Below are positions 9,001 through 18,560 of a stretch of DNA of 64,000 bases, in pieces. Each line of letters opens with the position of its first letter. The stretch's first letter is position 1. Both the position numbers and the translations under genes were made by a program. The stretch comes from Paenibacillus sp. (lineage in GTDB: Bacteria > Bacillota > Bacilli > Paenibacillales > NBRC-103111), in assembly GCA_031180825.1 (NCBI GenBank), contig JAPSLM010000001.1, forward strand, positions 372,001-436,000, read 5' to 3'. The notes under the pieces are model-generated. The model was not told where the DNA came from. It did no database searches and saw only the letters and a list, made by a program, of their open reading frames with translations.

Positions 9001-10575
9001 GTGAATTTATTGATGAATAAAAGAGTTCTGACGTTACTGTTATCATGCTTGCTGCTCTGGGCGGCTGTCGCAGCGCCTGCTTCCGCTGCCGCACCCAACC
9101 CGGACTTGTCCGGAGTGCCCGGAACCTGGGCGCCCGGCGCTACACCGGGTAATCTGAACCCGGACTACCCCGTCATTTTGTTCGTACAAGGCTTAACAAG
9201 CAACGCAGGAACTTGGTACCAAACGAACGATATGTACCAAACGGCTTACAATAACGGGTATCAGACCGCATTCGTCGAGCTGTACGATTCTGGAGGACCG
9301 TCGAAAAACATGTGGGATAACGGCAAGCTGCTTGCCGATAAAATCGTGGAGATTTCCAAGGCGTTCCCGGGCAAAAAGATCGTGGTCGTCGCCCACAGCA
9401 AAGGCGGAGTCGATACGCAAACGGCTCTCGTGCATTACGGCGCTTATCCGTACGTTTCGAACGTCATCACGTTGGGGAGCCCTCACCACGGGTCGCAGCT
9501 CGCCGATTTGGCTTATTCCGACTGGGCCGGATGGCTGGCGGAGCTGATCGGGTATAAGACTGAGGGCACCTACTCCATGCAAACGTCTTACATGAACTAT
9601 TTCCGTTCGATTACCGATACGCATGCCAATGCTTCGAAGAACAAGATTTACACCTTCGCCGGTGACAGCTGGCACGATTCGAGTCTGATTTACCTCCTCG
9701 GAGGGCTGTACTTGTCGAAATTCGGTGCGAACGACGGCGTCGTGACCGTCAGCAGCGCTCATAATCCGAAGGGCACCATGGTGAAGATCGGACCTTGGGA
9801 TCACAATGTGGTTCATAACGGCTCGCCGATGTTCCCGCTGATCAAGCCATATTTGACAAGCGCAGCAGGTTTGGCGGCGGAGGCGGAAAGCAGCGGGCAA
9901 AGTACGGCGCGGGATGCGAATCCGCTTGAACCGGTGCAGCCCGGCAGCACGCTGATTCGCGGAGGCAAACATGAAAGCATCGCCGTCGAGCGTTTTCTCG
10001 TCGAGAACGACGTGCGGAGCATCACGTTCGACTGGATCGCCGATCAACCGGCCGACCGCCTGGAACTGATTGCGCCAAGCGGCGAGAAAAGAACGATCGA
10101 CGTCAAGGTGGAGCAGGATCAGGAGCTGTTCAAGAACGGCTGGCACCATACCGCGGTCGTTGCCAAGCCGGAGCAGGGCGAGTGGACGCTGCAGGTGCAA
10201 TCCCAAAAGCCCGGCGCGCACCTGCTGACGGTTCAATACGATTCGGCCCTTTCCGATTCGCTCAAGCTGACGACAAAAGATAAGCATAAATTCCGTGTAG
10301 AAACCGACGGCAGCGGATTGTCCTCCGACAAGCTGAACGTCCGCTACAATGTAAACTTTATCCCTGAGCAAGGCAATCCGGGCAAAAAGCACATCCAATC
10401 GTTGAAAAAACAAGCGGCGGCAGGCGCGAATAACGAATTGGAACTGACGGCAGCCCAAGAGCCGGGCGTCTACCAAACGTCCGTCGAAGTCCGGGGGGAG
10501 ACGGCGCAAGGCGTTCCGTTCGAAAGATCTCTGCTTCGCTCGGTCTATGTCGATAAACAGGGGGGAAGGCACTAA
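9001..10575 (+). CDS. secreted lipase/esterase-like alpha/beta hydrolase
   Basis: About 520 aa. The start could be GTG 9001, TTG 9010 or ATG 9013. GGGGAG at 8996-9001 favours TTG 9010 or ATG 9013. The N-terminus is a clear signal peptide (NKRV, a Leu-rich core, then APASAAA). The hydrolase domain has FVQGLTSNAGTW near residue 60 (oxyanion region), AHSKGG near residue 130 with the nucleophile Ser, an Asp in GANDGVV near residue 243, and a His in WDHNVVHNG near residue 265. The last 200 residues form a beta-rich region, probably a separate sandwich domain. It resembles secreted bacterial triacylglycerol lipases. It sits between the Dab aminotransferase and the PPTase, 9 bases before the latter, so it belongs to the lipopeptide operon. 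Its role there (acyl supply, product trimming or deacylation) is not shown by sequence. Confidence 0.85.
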   Translation: MNLLMNKRVLTLLLSCLLLWAAVAAPASAAAPNPDLSGVPGTWAPGATPGNLNPDYPVILFVQGLTSNAGTWYQTNDMYQTAYNNGYQTAFVELYDSGGPSKNMWDNGKLLADKIVEISKAFPGKKIVVVAHSKGGVDTQTALVHYGAYPYVSNVITLGSPHHGSQLADLAYSDWAGWLAELIGYKTEGTYSMQTSYMNYFRSITDTHANASKNKIYTFAGDSWHDSSLIYLLGGLYLSKFGANDGVVTVSSAHNPKGTMVKIGPWDHNVVHNGSPMFPLIKPYLTSAAGLAAEAESSGQSTARDANPLEPVQPGSTLIRGGKHESIAVERFLVENDVRSITFDWIADQPADRLELIAPSGEKRTIDVKVEQDQELFKNGWHHTAVVAKPEQGEWTLQVQSQKPGAHLLTVQYDSALSDSLKLTTKDKHKFRVETDGSGLSSDKLNVRYNVNFIPEQGNPGKKHIQSLKKQAAAGANNELELTAAQEPGVYQTSVEVRGETAQGVPFERSLLRSVYVDKQGGRH

Positions 10576-10584
10576 CCGACGCCT

Positions 10585-11319
10585 ATGACGATCGAAGTTT
10601 ACGCGGTCCGGTTACCCGGTGAGCCGGAGGCCGGAATCATGCAGCAGTTGTACGATTGCGTATCGGAAGAAAAACAGGCGAAGGCCGCAAGATTAAAACA
10701 ACCGGCGGACCGGTGCCGAACGTTGGCCGGGGAAGCGCTGGCACGGTGGCTCATCGGACAAAAATGGGGACTTCGCTCCTCGGATATCCGGTATATCTAT
10801 AATGCTTACGGAAAGCCGTCTTTGGACGGTTTTCCGAATATTCATTTCAACGTATCCCATTCCGGCGAATGGGTCGTATGCGCTATTTCGGAGCAGCCGG
10901 TTGGCGTTGATATCGAACGGCAGCAGCATATCGATTTTTCGTGGTCCTATCATTATTTTGCACCCGAAGAGGCATACGATTTGCAGCAGCGTCCGTTTGC
11001 GGAGAGGTTATCTTATTTTTACGATCTGTGGACTTTGAAGGAAAGCTTTATTAAACAAAGAGGGGTTGGGCTTTCTCTTCCTTTGGACCGTTTCGCGGTC
11101 CGGGTCACGTCGGAAGGCAATCCCGTCCTGCTGCACAGCCCGGATTTGAAGGAGTACTGGTTCAAGCAGTATTCTGTGGACGGTCCGTACAAGCTGGCCG
11201 TGTGCGGGCAGGAACGCGATTTTGCGGAAGAACTGACCGTCCTGCCGTTCGACCAATTTATAAGCTCGCCGGGCGCTTTGCAGCTCGTTCCGCATACGGC
11301 GCAATCCGGCGAGTATTAG
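10585..11319 (+). CDS. Sfp-type 4'-phosphopantetheinyl transferase
   Basis: 244 aa, normal for the Sfp class. The signature is present: FNVSHSGEWVVCAI near residue 90, GVDIER near residue 110 (Mg-binding Asp and Glu) and WTLKESFIK near residue 150. It transfers phosphopantetheine from CoA to the conserved Ser of carrier proteins, here the nine NRPS thiolation domains, and is required for their activity. It lies directly after the lipase and before the NRPS genes. The ribosome binding site is distant (GGGGGAAGG about 15 bases upstream), so translation may rely on coupling to the lipase. The cluster has neither an MbtH-like protein nor a type II thioesterase. Confidence 0.95.
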   Translation: MTIEVYAVRLPGEPEAGIMQQLYDCVSEEKQAKAARLKQPADRCRTLAGEALARWLIGQKWGLRSSDIRYIYNAYGKPSLDGFPNIHFNVSHSGEWVVCAISEQPVGVDIERQQHIDFSWSYHYFAPEEAYDLQQRPFAERLSYFYDLWTLKESFIKQRGVGLSLPLDRFAVRVTSEGNPVLLHSPDLKEYWFKQYSVDGPYKLAVCGQERDFAEELTVLPFDQFISSPGALQLVPHTAQSGEY

Positions 11320-11386
11320 ACCGTTTTTCAGACGCATCTGTTCGTATCATTCCACAACAAAGTAACGATTCGGCGTAGGAAGCTCA

Positions 11387-11436
11387 GCAGCCGGCGATCG
11401 TTCGCACCTTCTGGCACATAAGAGCGCACCGGCTGC
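11387..11436 (+). promoter_or_regulatory. stem-loop in the PPTase-NRPS gap
   Basis: GCAGCCGG at 11387-11394 and CCGGCTGC at 11429-11436 are exact reverse complements with a 34-base loop. A small TGGTC/GACCA dyad follows near 11450-11461. There is no T-run, so it is not a simple terminator. The gap of about 170 bases could hold an internal promoter, an attenuator or an mRNA-stabilising structure for the NRPS genes. Confidence 0.4.
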
Positions 11437-11492
11437 GTCCTTAGGTTGCGTGGTCTGACCAACGAATTTTTCTAGACTAGGGGAGTGTCCAT

Positions 11493-14400
11493 GTGAGCGA
11501 GAATACGAATCAACGATTTCCATTAACGCAAGCGCAGCTGAGAATTTGGTACACGGAAATGATGAACCCGGATACCACCTTAAGCATGCTCTCTGAATCT
11601 TTGAAAATACAGGGAGGCCCCCTCGATGTAGAGGTTTTAAAACAGGCGATTTTTCTAATCATCCGGCAAAATGACGCGTTTCGGATTCGGATCGGATTCG
11701 AAAATAACGAGCCGGTGCAGTGGTTCGAGCATCCCTCGAATATCGTTCCGGAATGCGATTATGCGGAGGTTGACGGCTACGCCGAAGCGGAAGTGTGGCT
11801 GGATCGCTTCAACCGGATTCCCATCGGCATGTTCGAGCCCCGATTGTATCATATCGTGATTCTGAAAATAAACGAGAACGAGCATTGGGTCGTTTGCAAA
11901 TTCAATCATATTATTTTGGATGGCTTATCTTCGGATACGATGCTCCATCTGATCATGGAGTACTATATAGAGATTGCAAAAGGCAGCGTTCCGGCGCATC
12001 ATGCGCAGAGCACGTACCTCGATTACATTCACGCCGACCGGGAATACGAGAAGTCGGACCGTTGCCAGAAAGACAAGGAATACTGGCTGGAGAAGTTTCG
12101 CACTTTGCCTGAGGTCATGGGCGTAAAATCGTATTCCTCGTATGCCGTAAGCACCGAGGCAAAAAGAAAGAGCGTCGTGCTTAGCGGTGCTTTTTACGAG
12201 AGGTTGAAGGTTTTTAGCGATCAGCACAACGTCAGTTTGTTTACCTTGTTTTTGGCCGTGCTGTACATCTACCTGTACAAAGCAACCGGGAACGAGGATA
12301 TCTCGGTCGGCACGATTTTGGCCAACCGGACGTCGAAGAAAGAAAAAGAGACGCTCGGAATGTTTGCAAGTACGGTTGCGGGGAGAATATCGGTCGATCC
12401 GGACCAGACGCTGATTTCCTTGCTCCATTACATCGCGAAGGAACAAAAGTCGGATCTGCGCCACCAAAAGTACCCCTATAACCAGCTTATTCAGGACTTG
12501 CGGGAGATTTATCCGAACAAGCAGGAGGTTCAAGATTTATTCCGCGTGTCGATGGAATACTTGCCGCTCCGGCACGCGGATTACGATAACTTGAGCGTCC
12601 GGCATTACCCTAACTTTTGCGGCCATGAAGCGGGAGATTTTCTCGTGGACGTGTACGATTCCATCGACGATCAAGTGATCGATCTGCATGTCAGCTACCG
12701 GGCCCAATTGTACGACGACGGCGAAGCGTCCCGGCTGGTCGACCAGCTGCTTGCGATTGTCAATCAAATCCTGGATCGTCCGGATCAGACGCTTCGCGAG
12801 CTGTCGCTGCTGGGCGAAGCCGAGAGGGAAAACATATTGACCCGCTTCAATCCGCCGGCCGTTGCCGATTCGCAGGAGCAAATGCTGTCTATGCGGTTCG
12901 AAGAGCAGGCGGCGAAGGCCCCGGAACGGATTGCCGTCGTCGATAAGGACAAGCAATTGACCTACGGGGAGTTGAACGAGCGGGCGAACCGGCTCGCCGG
13001 TATGCTGAGAAACCTCGGCATCGGCAGGGAATCGATTGTCGGCATATTGGCCGAACGTTCGGCGGAAACGCTCGTCGGCGTCATGGCGGTGTGGAAAGCG
13101 GGAGGCGCCTATGTTCCGCTCGACCCCGATTATCCGCAGGACCGCATCCGGTTTATGCTGGAGGACAGCGCATCGGCCGTGCTGCTGACGCAGACGGGGC
13201 TTAAGGACCGTGTCGATGCTTGGCTAAAGCAGGATGCGGCGCTGCAGACCGTGCTCTGCCTTGATGACGAAGCGCTGTATGCTGCCGGCGATCCGGCGAA
13301 CGCGCCGAACGTGAACGAGCCGCACGATCTGGCCTACGTAATTTATACGTCTGGCACGACGGGACGCCCGAAGGGCGTGATGATCGAGCACCGCAGCCTG
13401 ACGAATACGGCGGCCGCCTACCGGCGGGAATACCGGCTTGACGAGTCCATGCGGCTGCTGCAGCTCGCCAGCTTCTCCTTCGACGTCTTCGTCGGGGACG
13501 TGGCGCGAACGCTATACAACGGCGGGACGATGGTCATATGCCCGAAGGAGGATCGCATCGATCCGGCCCGTATGTACGGATGGATCCGCGATTACGGAAT
13601 TACCGTCTTCGAATCGACGCCGGCGCTGATCGTTCCGTTTATGGAGTACGTAGCCGAGAACGGGCTGGATATGAGCTCGATGAAGCTGCTGATCACGAGC
13701 TCGGACAGCTGCAGCGTGTCGGATTACCGGGTGCTGCAGGAGCGCTACCGCTCGCAATTCCGCATTATTAACGCTTACGGCGTCACCGAGGCCGCCATCG
13801 ATTCCAGCTTCTACGACGAGCCGCTATCGAAGCTGCCAAATACGGGCAACGTGCCGATCGGCAAGGCGTGGCTGAACGCGAAGTTCTACATCGTCGATCC
13901 GCAGATGAATCCGGTGCCTGTAGGAATTCTCGGGGAATTGTGCATCGGCGGCATCGGGGTGGCGCGCGGTTACTTGAACCGTCCCGAACTGACGGAAGAG
14001 AAGTTTGTAGACAGCCCGTTCGTGCCGGGCGAGCGTTTGTACCGTACGGGAGATTTAGCCCGCTGGATGGAAGACGGCAACGTGGATTTTATCGGCCGGA
14101 TCGACTATCAGGTGAAAATTCGCGGCTTCCGTATCGAGCTCGGCGAGATCGAAAGCGCGATGCTGCGTTTCGAGGGCATTCGGCAGGCCATCGTAGTCGA
14201 CAGGACGGACGAACGGGGACAAAAATATTTGGCGGGCTACGCCGCAGCCGAAGAAACGCTCAAGCTGGACGAGCTCCAGAATTATTTGAAGCAAACCTTG
14301 CCTGCGCATATGGTTCCTTCGCGCTTGATGCGGCTCGAGCGGTTACCGCTGACACCGAACGGCAAGATCGACCGGAAGGCGCTGCCGGTTCCGGACGGAA

Positions 14401-14660
14401 TCGTACAGACGGGGGCGGAGTACGCGGCGCCAAGCACGCCGTTGGAAATCAAGCTGGCCGGGATCTGGCAAGACGTGCTCGGCCTGGAGAAGATCGGCTT
14501 GAACGATAATTTCTTCGACCTTGGCGGCCATTCGCTGCGCGCAACTATTTTGGCGGGCAAGATACAGAAGGAAATGAATGTGGACTTTCCGATGCGGGAC
14601 GTGTTCCGCTTCTCGACGATGGGCGAAATGGCTCAAGCGATCGCCCGGATGGACGAGAGC
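11493..14660 (+). other. NRPS module 1: Cstarter-A-T, predicted acyl-Dab
   Basis: Pocket residues by alignment to GrsA positions 235-331: D, V, G, E, I, S, A, I, D. No epimerisation domain follows, so L-Dab is expected. No acyl-CoA ligase or acyl carrier gene is in the cluster, so the acyl donor probably comes from primary metabolism as acyl-CoA. Confidence 0.8.
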
Positions 14661-16019
14661 CTGTACGAATCGATCCCGGCGGTGGAGGAAAGGGCTTACT
14701 ACCCGGTCTCTTCCGCGCAAAAACGGCTTTATATTTTGCGTCAATTGGACGGTGCCGAGCATATCTACAATATGCCCGTTGCGCTGATCATTGAGGGAGA
14801 GCTGGATCATGGGCGCGTGGAGCAAGCTTTTCGCGGGCTGATTGCGCGCCACGAGGCTCTGCGCACAGGCTTCGAGCTGGTGAACGGTGATCCGGTGCAG
14901 CGCGTATACCGCGAGGTGGAGTTTACGCTGGAGACCGGGCAAGCGAGCGAGGAAGAAGCCGGCGAGATCATCCAGCAATATGTCCGTCCGTTCGATTTGG
15001 AGCGTCCTCCTTTGCTTCGGGCCGGACTGATTTCGCTCGGCCGGGAACGGCAAATTTTGCTGTTCGACGTGCATCACATCGTTTCCGACGGGATCTCCTT
15101 GAACATTTTACTGGACGAGCTTGTCCGGCTGTATCGTGGGGAAGAGCTGCCGCCTTTGCGGGTGCAGTACAAGGATTATGCCGTGTGGCAGCACTCTGAT
15201 TCGCAGCGCGAACGGATGAAACGGCAGGAGGCATATTGGACGAGCGTGTTGGACGGCGAGCTTCCCGTGCTGGAGCTGCCGACGGACTACGCGAGACCGT
15301 CCGAGCGCAGCTATGAGGGGGACGAGCTTCGTTTTACCGTTGACAAAGCGCAAGCGGAAGGATTGCTGCAGCTCGCCGAAGACACTGGGGCTACGCTCTA
15401 TATGCTGCTGCTGGCGGCCTATACGATTTTGCTGCACAAATATTCGGGGCAGGAGGACGTGATCGTCGGTACGCCGGTCGCGGGCAGAACGCACGCCGAT
15501 GTGGAGCCGATCGTCGGAATGTTCGTCAATTCGCTCGCGATCCGAAGCTATCCGGCGGCAGACAAGCCGTTCCTCTCCTATATCGAGGAGATCAAGGAAA
15601 CGACGCTTCAGGCCTTCGAAAACCAGGATTATCCGCTGGAGGAGCTGCTCGAAAAAGTCCAGGTCGCGTGGGATCAGGGACGGAATCCGCTGTTCGATAC
15701 GATGTTCGTGCTGCAAAACGCAGACGATCAAATTACGCATTTCGGCGAGCTTCCCGCACAGGCCTACGCATTCAGGCACACGATCGCCAAATTCGACCTC
15801 ACCCTGGAAATTACGTTGGAAAACGATGGGCTAAACGGTCTTTTTGAATACTGCACGAAACTGTTTACCCAAAATATGATCGATAATTTCGCTCAAGATT
15901 TCGTGGAAATTGTTTCCCAGATTTGCGAGCGACCCCATATCCTGATCAAGGACATTGCATTAAGCGGAAACGCGGAACGGGAGGAGATTTCAGCCGAGGC
16001 TATCGATTTTGTATTCTAA
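11493..16019 (+). CDS. NRPS subunit 1: Cstarter-A(Dab)-T-C
   Basis: 1508 aa. GTG start with GGGGAG 7 bases upstream. Domains: starter C, about residues 8-440; A, about 465-970 (D664 starts the pocket code; GKIDRK Lys at 958); T, about 985-1050 (LGGHS, phosphopantetheine Ser1014); C, about 1055-1490 (HHIVSDG, catalytic His1195). The first C domain reads NHIILDG: the first His of HHxxxDG is Asn, but the catalytic second His (139) and the Asp are kept. As the first domain of the line it probably loads a fatty acyl group on residue 1, as in other lipopeptide synthetases. The A pocket reads D-V-G-E-I-S-A-I-D(-K), which I know as the Dab code of polymyxin-type synthetases. The C-terminal domain is a complete C domain that passes the acyl-Dab to subunit 2. 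The protein ends in a short acidic tail with IDFVF at the C-terminus. Confidence 0.95.
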   Translation: MSENTNQRFPLTQAQLRIWYTEMMNPDTTLSMLSESLKIQGGPLDVEVLKQAIFLIIRQNDAFRIRIGFENNEPVQWFEHPSNIVPECDYAEVDGYAEAEVWLDRFNRIPIGMFEPRLYHIVILKINENEHWVVCKFNHIILDGLSSDTMLHLIMEYYIEIAKGSVPAHHAQSTYLDYIHADREYEKSDRCQKDKEYWLEKFRTLPEVMGVKSYSSYAVSTEAKRKSVVLSGAFYERLKVFSDQHNVSLFTLFLAVLYIYLYKATGNEDISVGTILANRTSKKEKETLGMFASTVAGRISVDPDQTLISLLHYIAKEQKSDLRHQKYPYNQLIQDLREIYPNKQEVQDLFRVSMEYLPLRHADYDNLSVRHYPNFCGHEAGDFLVDVYDSIDDQVIDLHVSYRAQLYDDGEASRLVDQLLAIVNQILDRPDQTLRELSLLGEAERENILTRFNPPAVADSQEQMLSMRFEEQAAKAPERIAVVDKDKQLTYGELNERANRLAGMLRNLGIGRESIVGILAERSAETLVGVMAVWKAGGAYVPLDPDYPQDRIRFMLEDSASAVLLTQTGLKDRVDAWLKQDAALQTVLCLDDEALYAAGDPANAPNVNEPHDLAYVIYTSGTTGRPKGVMIEHRSLTNTAAAYRREYRLDESMRLLQLASFSFDVFVGDVARTLYNGGTMVICPKEDRIDPARMYGWIRDYGITVFESTPALIVPFMEYVAENGLDMSSMKLLITSSDSCSVSDYRVLQERYRSQFRIINAYGVTEAAIDSSFYDEPLSKLPNTGNVPIGKAWLNAKFYIVDPQMNPVPVGILGELCIGGIGVARGYLNRPELTEEKFVDSPFVPGERLYRTGDLARWMEDGNVDFIGRIDYQVKIRGFRIELGEIESAMLRFEGIRQAIVVDRTDERGQKYLAGYAAAEETLKLDELQNYLKQTLPAHMVPSRLMRLERLPLTPNGKIDRKALPVPDGIVQTGAEYAAPSTPLEIKLAGIWQDVLGLEKIGLNDNFFDLGGHSLRATILAGKIQKEMNVDFPMRDVFRFSTMGEMAQAIARMDESLYESIPAVEERAYYPVSSAQKRLYILRQLDGAEHIYNMPVALIIEGELDHGRVEQAFRGLIARHEALRTGFELVNGDPVQRVYREVEFTLETGQASEEEAGEIIQQYVRPFDLERPPLLRAGLISLGRERQILLFDVHHIVSDGISLNILLDELVRLYRGEELPPLRVQYKDYAVWQHSDSQRERMKRQEAYWTSVLDGELPVLELPTDYARPSERSYEGDELRFTVDKAQAEGLLQLAEDTGATLYMLLLAAYTILLHKYSGQEDVIVGTPVAGRTHADVEPIVGMFVNSLAIRSYPAADKPFLSYIEEIKETTLQAFENQDYPLEELLEKVQVAWDQGRNPLFDTMFVLQNADDQITHFGELPAQAYAFRHTIAKFDLTLEITLENDGLNGLFEYCTKLFTQNMIDNFAQDFVEIVSQICERPHILIKDIALSGNAEREEISAEAIDFVF

Positions 16020-18560
16020 CAAACCCAGACTTTCTACTATGGAAGGAGATATAGAGAAGCGATGAAGGTAGCATTTGAGAGAGAAACCGCGTTTTGGAAC
16101 AAGGTATTCGAAGGTGAAGAAAACACGCCTGCGGCGCTTCCTTACAGCAAAGCTCCGAATCAAGCTCCCGCCCTTGTCCGGACGATGTCCGTCGCCTTGT
16201 CCAAAGGGGTTTCCGAGCGGATCGTTCAAATGAGCAAAGGCGCCCCTCTGGCCGCCTATATGATTTTGCTGACAGGAATCCAAAGCTTACTATATAAATA
16301 TACAAGCAGCAGCTCGATTTTGGTGGGGATGCCTGTCGTCACCAAGCCGAATGAGACCCGTCGTCCCGTCAATCAATTGGTAATTCTCCGAGAAGAAGTC
16401 CGCGACGACAGCACCTTTAAGGCTTTGCTCGGCGAAGCGAAAACCTCGGTTACGGCTGCGATTAATCATCAGAACGTTCCGTTTCGCCTGATGACGGAAC
16501 GTCTGGAGCTGCAATATGCGGACGGCTTGCCTGTCGTCAGTACGCTCGTTGCATTAAAGCAGCTTCATGTGACGGACTATCGGCAAAGCGCGGTTTCGGA
16601 TGCGGTGTTCGAATTCGAGTTGGACAAGGATGCGGTCCGGCTCCATCTAACCTATAACGGGAATCTGTATACCGAATCGTTCATTGCGCAGACGGTCGAT
16701 CACTTAGACCGGTTGTTTTCCGTCGTCTTGTTCCAGCCGGACCTTGCGTTGGGACAGGTCGATCTGTTGTCGGAGACCGAAAAGCACCAACTGCTGGATG
16801 TGTTCAATCAAACGGGCACGGATTATCCCCGGGACACGACGATCCACCGGTTGTTCGAGGAACAGGCGGAGCGACGCCCGGATGCGGTGGCCGTTGCCTT
16901 TGAAGACCGGCAGCTGACGTACGGCGAGCTGAACGAGCGCGCCAATCGCCTGGCAAGAACGCTGCGGAACGCGGGCGTGCAGGCGGACCAACTGGTAGGC
17001 ATTATGGTGGAGCGTTCGCTCGACATGATCGTGGGCATTATGGGCATTCTGAAAGCCGGCGGGGCGTATGTACCGATCGATCCGGAATATCCGGAAGAGC
17101 GCATCCGCTACATGCTGGAGGATTCGGGGACGCAGGTGCTGCTTTCGCAGGGGCATTTGCAGGCGCGCGTTTCTTTCTCCGGCACATGGATCCTCCTGGA
17201 CGACGAGGCGGCCTACCACGAAGACGGCTCCAATCCGGAGCCTGTCAACGGTCCGGAGCATTTGACCTACGTGATCTATACGTCGGGCACGACGGGCAAG
17301 CCGAAAGGAAACTTAACGACGCACCGCAACATTATTCGCGTCGTCAAAAATACGAACTACATCGATATCACCGAGCAGGACAAGCTGCTGCAATTGTCGA
17401 GTTATTCCTTCGACGGTTCGACCTTCGACATTTTCGGCGCTTTGTTGAACGGAGCGAAGCTGGTTCTTGTTCCGAAAGAAACCGTGCTGGACGTGGCGAA
17501 ATTGGCCGGTTTGATCGAGGAGCAGCAAATTTCGGTGATGTTCATTACGACCGCGTTTTTCAACGTTCTCGTCGACATGAACCCGGATTGCTTGCGCCAT
17601 GCGCGCGCCATTCTGTTCGGCGGGGAGCGAGTGTCGGTCAGCCATGTGCGCAAAGCGCTCGGCCATTTGGGGCCGGGAAAAATCAAGCACGTATACGGCC
17701 CGACGGAGAGCACGGTCTATGCGACGAGCTACGACGTGCATGAAGTCGAAGAGGGGGCTGTCAGCGTCCCGATCGGAGGCCCGATCAGCAACACGGCGAT
17801 TTATATCGTGAACGCTCAAAACAAGCTGCAGCCGATCGGCGTCGCCGGGGAGCTGTGCGTGGCGGGAGACGGGCTGGCCCGAGGCTACCTGAACCGTCCC
17901 GACCTGACGGCGGAGAAGTTCGCGGACAATCCGTTCGCTCCCGGAGAGCGGATGTACCGGACAGGGGACCTGGCAAGATGGCTGCCGGACGGCACGATCG
18001 AGTACGTCGGACGGATCGACGACCAGGTGAAAATCCGCGGCTTCCGGATTGAGCTTGGCGAAATCGAAGCGCACCTGCTGAAATTGGACGCGATCGAGAA
18101 GGCAACGGTCGTCGTTCGGGAAAGCGCGAACGGCGAGAAGCAATTGTGCGCTTATTATGTGGCGGGTCGTTCGCTTCCGGCGAACGAGGTAAGGAGCACC
18201 CTGTCTCAGGAGCTGCCCGCTTACATGCTTCCGTCCTATTTTGTGCAGCTGGAGCAGATGCCACTCACCACGAACGGAAAGGTCGACCGCCGAGCGCTGC
18301 CGTCACCGGAGGAAAGCATGCAAACCGGCGTGGAGTTCGTGGAGCCACGGACGGAGCTGGAAGCCGGAATCGTTAAAATTTGGAAAGAAATTCTTAAAAT
18401 AGAAAAAATAAGCGTCAAAGAAAGTTTCTTCGAGCTTGGCGGCCATTCGCTGCGCGCGACGACCATGGTCAGCCGGCTTCATAAAGAGCTGAACGTCAGT
18501 CTGCCGCTGCGGGACGTATTCCGGTATCCCACGGTCGAAAAGCTGGCCGAAGCGATCAGC
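14690..18560 (+). other. NRPS module 2 (split over two subunits): C // half-C-A-T, predicted Ile
   Basis: The C domain is the last domain of subunit 1. Subunit 2 opens with a half C domain, then A (D451 begins the pocket code) and T (Ser796). Pocket: D, G, F, F, L, G, V, V, Y, the Ile code known from bacitracin and lichenysin synthetases. Confidence 0.82.

Noticed and set aside
16062-16800. Half-C start of subunit 2 as a broken or frameshifted C domain
   Set aside because: The start codon and ribosome binding site are in place, the previous subunit already supplies a complete C domain, and subunit 3 has the same arrangement.
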